DNA of 64,000 nucleotides from Haloterrigena turkmenica DSM 5511 (GCF_000025325.1 NC_013744.1:1-64000), one strand, 5' to 3'; counted from the stretch's first letter, positions 1 to 7,748 are shown. The notes: a model not told the origin generated them from the letters alone. Translations and numbers: made by a program.

Positions 1-91
1 ACCGGTTCGTCGGTCCCCCTCGTCCGTCGGTTTTCTCGTTGCCGCTCCTCTACGAGCGCGGTTGCCGTCTCACGGGAGCCCGCTCGTTCGA
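1..91. other. Window edge, no gene recognised
   Basis: The first 91 bases lie downstream of the first SDR gene, which is on the minus strand. No convincing reading frame or RNA is visible in this short edge. Confidence 0.5.
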
Positions 92-877
92 TTACTCCTC
101 GTGGTGGCGCGTGCGAGCGATCCGCGGCACGCCTTCGACCGTCACGGTCTCGCCGAGGATGTACTTCGACGCGGGACTCGCGAGGAACTGCGCGACGGAG
201 GCGATCTCGTCCGGAACGCCGATCTGTCGATCGACCTCCTCGAGGTCGATCTCGTCGGCGCTGATACCCATCTGACTCTCGAGGCCCTCGGTGACGATCA
301 GTCCGGGCATGATCCCGTTGACACGGACCCCGTACTCCGCCCACTCGTAGGCGAGCGTCCGCGTCAGGTTGTTCATCCCGGCTTTCGACGCGGCGTAGTG
401 GGACATCTGCGGCGCGCCGTCGCGGCCGGCCACGGAGGAGATGTTGATGACCGTCCCGCTGCCGGACTCGCGCATGTACTCGCCGACGACCTGTGTGCAG
501 TTGAAGGTGCCGTTGAGGTTGATGTCGACGATCGTTCGCCAGGCGTTCTGGCTGAACTCCTCGAACGGAGCCTGGAAACTCGCGCCCGCGTTGTTGACCA
601 GAATGTCGATTCCGCCGAACTCGTCGACGGTCGCCTCGGCGAGCGCTTCCACCGCGTCCCAGTCGGTGATATCGCACTCGACGGCGAGCGCGGTCCCCGG
701 CCGGTCGCTGTCGTTGATCGCTCCCGCGACCTCCTCGAGGTCCTCGAGCGAGCGGGAGCAGACGACGACGTCGACACCGTCGGCCGCGAACCGTTCCGCG
801 ATCGCTCGACCGATGCCGGTCGACGCCCCGGTGACGATCGCCGTCTCTCCCGATACCTCGTAGTCAGTAGTCGTCAT
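92..877 (-). CDS. SDR-family NAD(P)-dependent oxidoreductase
   Basis: This 261-residue protein is a classical short-chain dehydrogenase/reductase. The glycine-rich nucleotide motif TGASTGIG is near residue 16, NNAG follows mid-protein, and the catalytic Ser (ISSVAGRDG) and Tyr-x3-Lys (YAASK) are present. Such enzymes interconvert a hydroxyl and a ketone on an acyl-CoA or alicyclic substrate. The substrate cannot be read from sequence. The ATG at 877 is preferred over an in-frame start 15 bases upstream, because an A/T-rich box at 906-914 lies about 30 bases away. It stands next to a DUF35/thiolase pair on the same strand, which fits a role in beta-keto formation. Confidence 0.9.
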   Translation of the reverse strand: MTTTDYEVSGETAIVTGASTGIGRAIAERFAADGVDVVVCSRSLEDLEEVAGAINDSDRPGTALAVECDITDWDAVEALAEATVDEFGGIDILVNNAGASFQAPFEEFSQNAWRTIVDINLNGTFNCTQVVGEYMRESGSGTVINISSVAGRDGAPQMSHYAASKAGMNNLTRTLAYEWAEYGVRVNGIMPGLIVTEGLESQMGISADEIDLEEVDRQIGVPDEIASVAQFLASPASKYILGETVTVEGVPRIARTRHHEE

Positions 878-905
878 GGTGTGACAACACATACGAAGAA
901 AACAC

Positions 906-914
906 TTGTAAATC
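906..914 (-). promoter_or_regulatory. TATA-like box of the first SDR gene
   Basis: Read on the minus strand this is GATTTACAA, 29-37 bases before the ATG at 877. The spacing suits a leaderless or very short-leader archaeal transcript. Confidence 0.45.
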
Positions 915-1013
915 CGATTGTTTCTCCACTGATAGGTCGGGCGCGGTGCTACGGTTCGGTGGACAAGATCGAGTATGGAGAATTCGGGTGGATATCCGCT
1001 GTCGGAGGAGGCG

Positions 1014-1394
1014 CTACTGCGGCGTGAAGACGACGAATCGATGGTCGTCCGTTTCGCGGACGTCGACCGCTACCGGAAGGCCGACTTCGACGTCTCCGCC
1101 GTCGGGATCGACGTTCTCGAGGCGACCGGTCAACCGAACCGGCCCGAACGAGGCGATCGCGAGCGGGTACGGCGCGTCGGCCTCGAACTGCGGCGCCGGA
1201 ACGCGGATGATCGTGTGCGATTCGACTTCGCCGCGCTCGGGAAGCGACCGTCGCTCGAGGCTCGCGTCGCCGCAGTCCGGACACACGTGTCGCGGCGGCA
1301 GCGACGCGTGTCCGTTCGAGCACTCGAGGAAGTACCCTTCTCCGGCGGCCAGCGCGTCGACAAAGGAATCGAAGGCAGTACGAGGTTCGCTCAT
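1014..1394 (-). CDS. DUF35 (OB-fold plus zinc-ribbon) acyl-CoA-associated protein
   Basis: This 126-residue protein has the DUF35 layout: an N-terminal helix, a rubredoxin-like zinc-ribbon (one Cys and a His, then CPDC) and a C-terminal OB-fold. DUF35 proteins form complexes with archaeal-type thiolases and with SCP2-thiolase-like aldolases, where they bind or shuttle the CoA ester. The ATG at 1394 is chosen because a perfect GGAGGT lies 6 bases upstream. The gene follows the thiolase at 1441-2607 on the same strand and is almost certainly co-transcribed and translationally coupled to it. The metal site looks slightly degenerate, because the first half has only one Cys with a His nearby. Confidence 0.85.
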   Translation of the reverse strand: MSEPRTAFDSFVDALAAGEGYFLECSNGHASLPPRHVCPDCGDASLERRSLPERGEVESHTIIRVPAPQFEADAPYPLAIASFGPVRLTGRLENVDPDGGDVEVGLPVAVDVRETDDHRFVVFTPQ

Positions 1395-1406
1395 GCAACC
1401 ACCTCC
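1391..1406. repeat. 16-base direct repeat, copy 1 (copy 2 at 1441-1456)
   Basis: The sequence TCATGCAACCACCTCC occurs identically at 1391-1406 and 1441-1456. Read on the minus strand it carries a GGAGGT ribosome-binding site, the codons for EVVA and an ATGA stop/start overlap. The 50-base offset is not a multiple of three. Confidence 0.9.
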
Positions 1407-1444
1407 GGACGGTCGTCCGGCGTAGCTGCACTCACGTCGTTCAT
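1391..1444 (-). CDS. Possible 17-residue minigene between thiolase and DUF35 genes
   Basis: An ATG at 1444 overlaps the thiolase stop (ATGA) and opens a 17-codon frame ending in EVVA and TGA. That stop in turn overlaps the ATG of the DUF35 gene. Its Shine-Dalgarno sequence (1451-1456) and its own end are copies of the same 16-base unit. It may be a real small peptide or only a translational-coupling relay created by a short duplication. No homolog is recognised. Confidence 0.35.
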   Translation of the reverse strand: MNDVSAATPDDRPEVVA

Positions 1445-2607
1445 GCAACCACCTCCAGTACGTGCACGGTCACACTGGCGACGGTTCCGCCGGCGTTGTG
1501 CGTGATCGCCGTCTCGGCATCACTAACGGCGTCGCTGTTGACGTGGTCGCCGCGGAGCAACTTCGTTAACTCCACGATCTGTGCCGTCCCCGTCGCGCCG
1601 ACCGGGTGTCCCTTCGCCTTCAACCCGCCCGATAGGTTGACGGGCAGGTCGCCGTCGCGGGTCGTCTCGCCGTCGCGCGCCGCTTGATACCCCGTCCCCC
1701 GGTCGTAGAAGCCGAGCGACTCGAGCGCCAACACCTCAGCGATGGTGAAGCAGTCGTGGACCTCCGCGAGGTCGACGTCGTCAGGTCCGATCGACGCGTC
1801 GGCGTACGCCTCTTCGGCCGCTCGCTCGGCGGCCGGAGTCCGCGTGAGCGAGGCCCGGTCCTGCAGCGCGAGCTGATCCGTCCCCTGTCCGGTCCCCGTG
1901 ATCGAGACCGGCGCGTCGAGGTCGCGCTCGCGAGCGTACTCGTCGCTGACCAGCACCGCCGCGCTCGCACCGTCCGTAATCGGACTCGCGTCGTAGACCC
2001 CGATCGGGTCGGCGACCAGCGGCGCCTCGAGGACGTCGTCGACGCTGATCTCCCGCTGGTACTGCGCGAGTTCGTTCTCGAGCGCGTGGGCGTGGTTCTT
2101 CACCGCGATTTCGGCGAGGTCGGCTCTGGTCGCGCCGTGCTCGGCGAAGTACGCGTTCGCCATGAGCGCGTAGGCGCCGGGGAAGGTCATCCCGGCTCGC
2201 CCCTCGTACAGCTCGTCGCCGGCCGTCGCGAGCGCCTCGGTGACGAACGACGTCGGCTCGTTCGTCATTCGCTCCATGCCGCCGACGAGCAGGACGTCGG
2301 CTTCGCCGCCGCGGATCTTCGACACCGCCTCGCGGACGGCGACGCCGCTCGACGTGCACGCGCTTTCGAATCTCGTTGCCGGTACCGATAGCCCGGCGGC
2401 GTCGGCCATTAACGGCCCCTGGTGGTTCTGCCCCTCGGCGAACGCGCCCATGAAGTTCCCGTAGAACAGCGCGTCGATGTCGCCTCGAGGAACGTTCGAA
2501 TCATCGATCGCCTCGTTGCTCGCCGAACCGAACAGTTCGCGTCCGGTCCGTTCGGGATGGCTGTCGAACGGAGTCATCCCTACGCCCGCAATTCTTACGC
2601 TTGTCAT
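1441..2607 (-). CDS. Thiolase family protein (acetyl-CoA acetyltransferase type, catalytic Cys present)
   Basis: This 388-residue thiolase-fold protein keeps the nucleophilic cysteine at about residue 84 (ESACTSSG) and the GHP motif near the C-terminus (KAKGHPVGATG). The second catalytic position has HNAGG instead of the bacterial CxG, as is usual in archaeal thiolases paired with DUF35. It should cleave beta-ketoacyl-CoA to acetyl-CoA and a shortened acyl-CoA, or run the reverse condensation. The ATG at 2607 is preferred to a GTG six bases upstream. The DUF35 partner follows directly. No HMG-CoA synthase is adjacent, so a catabolic role is more likely than mevalonate synthesis. Confidence 0.9.
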   Translation of the reverse strand: MTSVRIAGVGMTPFDSHPERTGRELFGSASNEAIDDSNVPRGDIDALFYGNFMGAFAEGQNHQGPLMADAAGLSVPATRFESACTSSGVAVREAVSKIRGGEADVLLVGGMERMTNEPTSFVTEALATAGDELYEGRAGMTFPGAYALMANAYFAEHGATRADLAEIAVKNHAHALENELAQYQREISVDDVLEAPLVADPIGVYDASPITDGASAAVLVSDEYARERDLDAPVSITGTGQGTDQLALQDRASLTRTPAAERAAEEAYADASIGPDDVDLAEVHDCFTIAEVLALESLGFYDRGTGYQAARDGETTRDGDLPVNLSGGLKAKGHPVGATGTAQIVELTKLLRGDHVNSDAVSDAETAITHNAGGTVASVTVHVLEVVA

Positions 2608-2795
2608 AGCCACACACGGTTAGTGACCGCGGGACGTCTTGAGCGTTCCGACTACGGGACCGATCGAGGACGTCGAATGTCGCCCTCAACGGCCGGAGAC
2701 GGCTCCGAACGGGTACGTGCCGCCGCCCGGCGGACGAGTCACGAAGATGATCGGTACCCCACGAATTTTTGTCGCTTGAGCGCGCTAGCAAGCAT

Positions 2796-3080
2796 ATGTC
2801 TGATCGAAACGAGCAGCGCGTCGTCCACGAGTCCGGCTGGGATCCGGACTCGGAGACGGATCCGACCGTCGCGGTCGTCTCGACGGTCGCGGCCGCCGAA
2901 GAATGCGACCCCCTGGAGTTACCGCCGCTGTACGAAACGATCGATACGAACGCACTGAATCGGCTTGTATCACCGACCGCCAATGGCGGTGCGGATCGGA
3001 TCATGTTCCGCTACTGCGGATACGAGGTACTCGTTCGCAGATCGGGAGTGCAGCTTCGGACGTTAGCGGCCCAGTCGTAA
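2796..3080 (+). CDS. HalOD1 output domain protein
   Basis: This 94-residue haloarchaeal protein matches the HalOD1 pattern: a helix with VAAAEECDPLELPPLYE, then a short beta region ending in FRYCGYEVLV. HalOD1 domains occur alone or at the end of haloarchaeal signalling proteins, with no known biochemical activity. The ATG at 2796 is the natural start; the nine codons before it in frame look non-coding. It is divergent from the thiolase operon and stands alone upstream of the acyl-CoA dehydrogenase. A regulatory role is possible, but nothing here shows its target. Confidence 0.8.
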   Translation: MSDRNEQRVVHESGWDPDSETDPTVAVVSTVAAAEECDPLELPPLYETIDTNALNRLVSPTANGGADRIMFRYCGYEVLVRRSGVQLRTLAAQS

Positions 3081-3232
3081 TCGAAACCGTGAGGCGCTGC
3101 CACGAGCACCGGCCGGTTCTCGGAGCGTCGTCCCGCCGGCGGAGCGGCGTCGTCCGCACAGCGCCGTCTTTCGTCGCTCGCGATCGAGTCCGCGACCGTC
3201 GCAACGCCGTACTGTAACCGACAGCACAGGAA

Positions 3233-3240
3233 AGTTTAAC
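3233..3240 (+). promoter_or_regulatory. TATA-like box of the acyl-CoA dehydrogenase gene
   Basis: AGTTTAAC lies 25-32 bases upstream of the ATG at 3265, the spacing expected for a leaderless haloarchaeal transcript. Confidence 0.5.
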
Positions 3241-3264
3241 TTCGGACGGGAAAACAGTAGACTC

Positions 3265-4401
3265 ATGCTTGCGCTATCGGACGAACAGCAGATGGTAGTC
3301 TCTTCACTCGAGCAACTCGCCGAACAGGAGTTCGCGGACAAGGCGTTTACCTGGGAGGGCGAACCACCGATGGAGAACGTCGAATTACTCGCCGAACAGG
3401 GATTTCTCGGAATCAACATCGCCGAAGAGTACGGCGGCGGCGGCATGAGTGAGTTCGAAGCCATGCTGACGATCGAGGCCGTCGGACGAGTCTGTCCCGA
3501 CACGGCCGAGTACCTCTACAACCAGCAGATGGTGGCCCCCCGCGCCATCGAGATGTTCGGCAGCGAAGCGGTGAAGGAACGGTACCTCCCCGGCGTGACG
3601 GCCGGCGAAACGAGCGTCGCGGTGGCGATTTCGGAACCGGAAGCCGGCTCCGACGTCGGATCGATGTCGACGACGGTCGAAGAACGCGACGGCGAACTCG
3701 TCCTCAACGGGGAGAAAATCTGGGTCAGTCACGTCGAACAGGCCGACGCGGCGGTCGTTTGGGCGAAGTTCCCCGAGGGACTGGGCTCGCTCGTCCTCGA
3801 TCTCGACGACGACGGCGTCGAGATCGCCCAACACTACACCAACATGGCGGATCACGTCCAGACGCAGTTCTACATGGAGGACATCGTCGTCCCCGAGGAG
3901 AACGTCCTCACGCGCGGCAAGGAGGGATTCAAGGACCAGCTCAAGGCGCTCAACTGGGAGCGACTCGGCAGCGCGACCCTCTCGAACGCGATCGCCGGCT
4001 GCGCGATCGACCACGCGCTCGAGTACGCCCAGCAGCGCGAGCAGTTCGGGCAGCCGATCGGCGACTTCCAGGGCATCGAGTGGAAGCTCGCGGACATGGT
4101 CAAGCAACTCGAGGGGTCGCGCGCGCTGACCTACCGCGCGGCGGTCAACGCCCACGAGCAGGGACGGATCCCGGATCGCCTCGACGCCTCGATCGCGAAG
4201 CTCACCTCCGGAGAGATGGTCGAAGACGTCGTCAGCGAGGCGCTGCAGATCCACGGCGCGAACGGCTACCAGCGCGAGCACCCGCTCGAGTACCTGTACA
4301 GGGTGGCTCGCGGTCGCCGTCTCGCCGCCGGAACCGACGAAATCCAGAAGAACACGATCGCCAGCGTGCTGAAAAGCGACGGGCTGCCGTCGCTGACGTA
4401 G
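3265..4401 (+). CDS. Acyl-CoA dehydrogenase family flavoprotein
   Basis: This 378-residue protein has the full acyl-CoA dehydrogenase layout: N-terminal helical domain, middle beta domain with the FAD/substrate motif ISEPEAGSD at about residues 122-130, and C-terminal helical domain ending in AAGTDEIQ. It should introduce an alpha,beta double bond into an acyl-CoA and pass electrons to Etf. The Glu of the usual EGT motif is Ala here (LAAGT). A candidate base is Glu232 in NWERL, the position used by isovaleryl-CoA dehydrogenase and by many actinobacterial FadE enzymes acting on branched or steroid acyl-CoAs. It is monocistronic, with its own TATA-like box. Confidence 0.93.
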   Translation: MLALSDEQQMVVSSLEQLAEQEFADKAFTWEGEPPMENVELLAEQGFLGINIAEEYGGGGMSEFEAMLTIEAVGRVCPDTAEYLYNQQMVAPRAIEMFGSEAVKERYLPGVTAGETSVAVAISEPEAGSDVGSMSTTVEERDGELVLNGEKIWVSHVEQADAAVVWAKFPEGLGSLVLDLDDDGVEIAQHYTNMADHVQTQFYMEDIVVPEENVLTRGKEGFKDQLKALNWERLGSATLSNAIAGCAIDHALEYAQQREQFGQPIGDFQGIEWKLADMVKQLEGSRALTYRAAVNAHEQGRIPDRLDASIAKLTSGEMVEDVVSEALQIHGANGYQREHPLEYLYRVARGRRLAAGTDEIQKNTIASVLKSDGLPSLT

Positions 4402-4544
4402 GCGAACCGATACCGACCGACGCCTCACCGGCGTCGTGCGTCGAACCCGCCTTTTCCGGTCGCATCGCGGACTACGGAGACGGCACCGCCGCACACGTGC
4501 GTCGTGGAGACGGAATCAGACTCGAGAGAATGACGTCCGAAAAA

Positions 4545-4677
4545 TCAGGAGTCGTCGCTGGTCGTCCTCGGGCGCTCGGCGTTCGCTGAACGCCGCGACG
4601 GCTTTCTCGTGTCCGTCGTTGACGCACTGCCACTGATACTCGATCGCCCGCTCGCAGTACTCCTCGACCGTCGAGTT
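4545..4677 (-). pseudogene. Remnant of an enoyl-CoA hydratase/isomerase C-terminus
   Basis: Translated on the minus strand, this stretch gives VEEYCERAIEYQWQCVND followed by AVAAFSERRAPEDD. It closely matches the last 45 residues of the intact crotonase at 8049-8828 (FEEYCERAIEYQWECVND and AVAAFGERREPEYD). A one-base insertion near the end shifts the original stop out of frame, and nothing upstream resembles the remaining 210 residues. It is therefore a truncated, frameshifted copy left by a duplication or rearrangement. Nucleotide similarity to the intact gene is still obvious by eye, so the event may be fairly recent. Confidence 0.85.
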
Positions 4678-4808
4678 GTGGTAACCACGCCGACCGAAAG
4701 CGGTCGGCTACCGGCGCTCGATATCCCGGCGATAGTCGGTCGTTCACGCCTCTCGGCTCCGTCGCCGTGACTGTAGGCACGCTGTCCAGAATGTCGTTTG
4801 AGGGAAGA

Positions 4809-4818
4809 TTTTTATATG
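4809..4818 (+). promoter_or_regulatory. TATA-like box of the DUF35/thiolase-like operon
   Basis: TTTTTATATG lies 26-35 bases before the ATG at 4844. It is one of the clearest archaeal promoter elements in the window and heads the three-gene DUF35/thiolase-like module. Confidence 0.6.
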
Positions 4819-4843
4819 TCGACTCCGAGGTACCATCCGTAGC

Positions 4844-5341
4844 ATGCCCGACGAATTAGACCCATCAGTTCAGACAGACGAGGTAAACGCGGAGTTCAAG
4901 TATCCGTTCCACTGGGATCTCGACTTCTCCCTCAACATCGGCGAGGACAACCGGAAGTTCTTCGAAGCGATCGAGGACAAGAAGATTCTCGGGAAGAAGT
5001 GCCCCGAGTGCGGTGCGACATTCGTCCCGCCGCAGGAGGTCTGCGTCGAGTGCTACGTCGAGACCGAGGAATGGGTCGAGGTCGAACAGCACGGCGTCGT
5101 CGAGAGTTACACGGCGTGTTTCTTCGAGTTCGGTGACCTGCCCGAGCCGCCGTACATCACCGCGGCCATTCGGGTGGCCGACTCGGACATCTGCATGCTG
5201 CACTTCATCGACGACATCGAGTACGAGGGCCACGACGAGCTAGTCGAGAAACTCCACAAGGGCACCGAAGTGGAGCCGGTCTGGGCCGATGAGCGCGAGG
5301 GCCACATCAAGGACATCACGCACTGGCGACCGGTGGAGTGA
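4844..5341 (+). CDS. DUF35 (OB-fold plus zinc-ribbon) partner of thiolase-like proteins
   Basis: This 165-residue protein has an N-terminal helical segment, a complete four-cysteine zinc-ribbon (CPECG and CVECY, about residues 53-70) and a C-terminal OB-fold. Proteins of this shape bind thiolases or SCP2-thiolase-like aldolases. The known bacterial example is the DUF35 half of ChsH2, which partners the aldolase Ltp2 in cholesterol side-chain cleavage. Here it heads an operon with two thiolase-fold proteins that lack the thiolase nucleophile. It is longer than the DUF35 protein at 1014-1394 and has an intact metal site. Confidence 0.9.
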   Translation: MPDELDPSVQTDEVNAEFKYPFHWDLDFSLNIGEDNRKFFEAIEDKKILGKKCPECGATFVPPQEVCVECYVETEEWVEVEQHGVVESYTACFFEFGDLPEPPYITAAIRVADSDICMLHFIDDIEYEGHDELVEKLHKGTEVEPVWADEREGHIKDITHWRPVE

Positions 5342-5342
5342 G

Positions 5343-5429
5343 ATGTTCGAGGACACGCGAGTGAATACGGTCAACCCACCGGGATACATGAACGAGAATT
5401 ACCAAGCGGAGGAACGAACGGATGTCTAG
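5343..5429 (+). CDS. Possible 28-residue small ORF between DUF35 and thiolase-like genes
   Basis: An ATG two bases after the DUF35 stop opens a 28-codon frame whose TAG at 5427-5429 overlaps the first codons of the next gene (ATG at 5422). It has a believable composition (start MFEDTRVNTVNPPGYM) but no recognised family. It could be a real small subunit, or a leader that carries ribosomes from one gene to the next. Confidence 0.3.
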   Translation: MFEDTRVNTVNPPGYMNENYQAEERTDV

Positions 5430-6564
5430 AGTAGCGATCGCCGGGCACGGCACGGTCGGCTTCGCGGAAGACACGAAGGGACGGTCCGACTCCGAGATGG
5501 TGCTCGAAGCGTCCATGGCCGCCCTCGAGTCGGCGGACGTGAGCCACGAGGAGGTCGACGCCATCATCTACACCGGTCAGGACGCCTACGACGGGTCCGC
5601 GATCAGTGACGGGCAGCGGGTGTCCGCCGCGGGCGGGTACCGGAAACCGTTCATGCGGATCCAGAACGGTGGCGGCACCGCGATCCACCAGGCGGCGGCG
5701 AAGATCCGCTCCGGGAAGGCGGACGTCGTCTCGATCGTCGCAGCCGATTCGGTACGGGCCGATCCGAGCGCGCTCAGTTGGACGTCTCACGAGGCGCTGT
5801 ACCACCGCCCGTTCGGGCAAAACCACAACCAATCGCTCGGCCTGCTCGCGACCGCCCACCAGGAGGAACGCGGTGTCACCGCCGAACAGTTCGCCCAGGT
5901 CGCGGCGAAGAACTACGAGGCCGCGGCGGACAACGACGTCGCCCACAGGCAAGAGGCCTACTCGGTCGACGACGTGCTCGATGCCGAGCCGGCGGCCAGC
6001 CCGCTCACTGAATTGATGCTCCGGCCGAACTCCTTCGGGGCCGCCGTCTGCGTCCTCGTCAGCGAGGAAGTCGCCGAGGAGAAGGGGAACGCCCGCTCTT
6101 GGATCACCGGGACGGGCCTCGCCACGGGTAAGTACTGGTACCGAGACATGAGCGACCGGCTCGGCCAGCCAACGCTCGCCCAGGCGGCCGACGCCGCGTT
6201 CGACGAATCGGGCGTCACCATCGACGACGTCGACGCGGCGGAGCTCGCCGCGTACTCGCCGACGCTCGAGCTTACGGCGTACGAGGCGATGGGCCTCTGT
6301 GATGAAGGCGAAGGCATCGAACTCGTCGAAGACGGCGTCACCGCGCCGGACGGCTCGTTCCCGGTGAACCTCTCCGGCGGACCGCTAGCGACGAGTCCAC
6401 CGAATTCAGGTGGCATCTACCGGGCGATTGCCGCCTCGCAGGTCGTCGAAGGCGACCTGGGTGACGACTCTGCCGAACGCGTCCTCCTCGCAGACAACGA
6501 CATGCATCTGGGCGAACCGGGTCGCACCGACGCCGTCGTGATCCTGGAAGGTGGTGCCGCATGA
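5422..6564 (+). CDS. Thiolase-fold protein lacking the catalytic cysteine (SCP2-thiolase/aldolase-like), copy A
   Basis: This 380-residue protein has the two-half thiolase fold, but the nucleophilic Cys position is Gln81 (RIQNGGGTAIH). The C-terminal GHP motif is also lost; the region reads NLSGGPLATSPPNSGG. It cannot run a normal Claisen thiolysis. With the DUF35 protein just upstream, the best analogy is the Ltp2 type of retro-aldolase, which splits a beta-hydroxyacyl-CoA formed after side-chain hydration. The gene overlaps the next one by four bases (ATGA), so A and B probably form a heteromer. Alternatives are a non-catalytic scaffold or a different C-C lyase. Confidence 0.85.
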   Translation: MSRVAIAGHGTVGFAEDTKGRSDSEMVLEASMAALESADVSHEEVDAIIYTGQDAYDGSAISDGQRVSAAGGYRKPFMRIQNGGGTAIHQAAAKIRSGKADVVSIVAADSVRADPSALSWTSHEALYHRPFGQNHNQSLGLLATAHQEERGVTAEQFAQVAAKNYEAAADNDVAHRQEAYSVDDVLDAEPAASPLTELMLRPNSFGAAVCVLVSEEVAEEKGNARSWITGTGLATGKYWYRDMSDRLGQPTLAQAADAAFDESGVTIDDVDAAELAAYSPTLELTAYEAMGLCDEGEGIELVEDGVTAPDGSFPVNLSGGPLATSPPNSGGIYRAIAASQVVEGDLGDDSAERVLLADNDMHLGEPGRTDAVVILEGGAA

Positions 6565-7730
6565 GCCGGGACGTCGCCGTGGTCGGCGTCGGCTACTCCG
6601 AGCCCGAGAGCTTCACGGACTACCGGCTCTCGACCCAGACGAAAGAGGAACAGGCGTTCACGGCAGTGAGCAACGCCCTGGAGCACGCCTCGGTCGAGGC
6701 CGACGACGTCGACGCGACGATGTTCTGCACCGTCGACGGCTTCGAGGGCACGTTCCGCGTCGAGCGGACCCTCGAGGTACTCGGCCTGGGCAACGACGTC
6801 CCGGTCCTGAGCGTCAACACCGGCGGCACCGCCGGCGGGAGCGGCGTCAAGGTCGCCCACGAGTACATCGCATCGGGCAAGTACGACGTCGCCGTCGTCT
6901 ACGGCTCGCCGTCGTTCGACTCGGTCGTCGAGGCCCAGCCCGTGATGAACACGAACGCTGATCCGCAGTTCGAGCGCAACTTCGTCACGGCGATCCAGAT
7001 GGGCGCCCTGCCCAGTTCGGGCTACATGGAGATCTCGGGTGCGACCGAGGAGGACCTCGCGGAGGTCGCCGCGAAGAACTACCGGGCGGCTGCCCGCAAC
7101 CCCTACGCGCACCGCAACGAGGAGCGGTCGGTCGAGGAGATCCTCGACTCGCCGATGGTCTGCTGGCCGCTCCGCCGGGCGATGACCTGCCCGGTCTCCT
7201 CGGGCTCGGCGGCGATGGTCGTCGCGAGCGAGGACGTCGCCACCGAGGTTCGGGACAACCCCGTCTGGATCGATGAGATCGACAGCACGAGCAACACGTT
7301 CTGGACCGGCTACCGGACCTACGACTGGTTCCCGAAGCTGAAGGAACTGTCCGACCAGGTCTACGAGAACGCCGACATCGACGATCCGCTCGAGGAGTTC
7401 GACGTCGCCGAGACGTTCAACCCGTACATCCCGTTCGAGATGATGGAGTACGAGGCGCTGGGCCTCTGCGAGAAGGGCGAGGCCAAACACCTCGTGCGCG
7501 ACGGCGTCACCGACGCCGACGGCGACCTCCCGGTCAATATGTCCGGGGGCACCCTCTGTACGAACTCCGGGATCTGCGCGTCGCTCTCGCGACACTCCGA
7601 AGTCGTCTTACAGCTGATGGGCGAGGCCGGCGACCGCCAGGTGGAGGGCGCCGAGAAGGGGCTCTCTCACTCCTGGGGAGCCAATCTCGGCCAGTTCCAC
7701 CAGATGGCGATCTTCTCGACCGAGCGGTAG
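6561..7730 (+). CDS. Thiolase-fold protein lacking the catalytic cysteine, copy B
   Basis: This 389-residue thiolase-fold protein starts inside the stop of copy A. The Cys position is Ala91 (NTGGTAGGSGVKV). The GHP motif is replaced by NMSGGTLCTNSGICAS, and the last conserved block reads SHSWGANLGQ. Like copy A it belongs with SCP2-thiolase-like proteins, not with true acetyltransferases. The two are clearly homologous but diverged, which suggests complementary subunits. The gene ends at a perfect 7-base hairpin and is followed by a convergent crotonase gene. The substrate is unknown; a beta-hydroxy- or beta-ketoacyl-CoA of cyclic or branched type is the natural guess. Confidence 0.85.
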   Translation: MSRDVAVVGVGYSEPESFTDYRLSTQTKEEQAFTAVSNALEHASVEADDVDATMFCTVDGFEGTFRVERTLEVLGLGNDVPVLSVNTGGTAGGSGVKVAHEYIASGKYDVAVVYGSPSFDSVVEAQPVMNTNADPQFERNFVTAIQMGALPSSGYMEISGATEEDLAEVAAKNYRAAARNPYAHRNEERSVEEILDSPMVCWPLRRAMTCPVSSGSAAMVVASEDVATEVRDNPVWIDEIDSTSNTFWTGYRTYDWFPKLKELSDQVYENADIDDPLEEFDVAETFNPYIPFEMMEYEALGLCEKGEAKHLVRDGVTDADGDLPVNMSGGTLCTNSGICASLSRHSEVVLQLMGEAGDRQVEGAEKGLSHSWGANLGQFHQMAIFSTER

Positions 7731-7748
7731 TCGACGAGCGATCGTCGA
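7731..7748 (+). terminator. Hairpin directly after the thiolase-like operon
   Basis: TCGACGA and TCGTCGA form a perfect 7-base stem around a 4-base loop, starting at the base after the stop codon at 7730. No clear T-run follows, so a terminator role is only possible. Confidence 0.3.

Larger units (their letters stand above)
4402..4843. other. Intergenic stretch with a decayed gene tail
   Basis: These 442 bases carry no intact gene. The only recognisable content is a degraded crotonase C-terminus on the minus strand (4545-4677) and the promoter of the DUF35 gene at the right end. The rest shows short GC-rich frames with no family resemblance. Confidence 0.6.

Noticed and set aside
62-1027. 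Long plus-strand reading frame antisense to the first SDR gene
   Set aside because: Composition is Arg/Val/Asp-rich and it mirrors the SDR codons in an antisense frame, as expected in GC-rich haloarchaeal DNA.
1441-2607. Thiolase as part of a mevalonate-type thiolase/HMG-CoA synthase/DUF35 complex
   Set aside because: No HMG-CoA synthase gene is adjacent; SDR, acyl-CoA dehydrogenase and crotonase neighbours favour catabolism.
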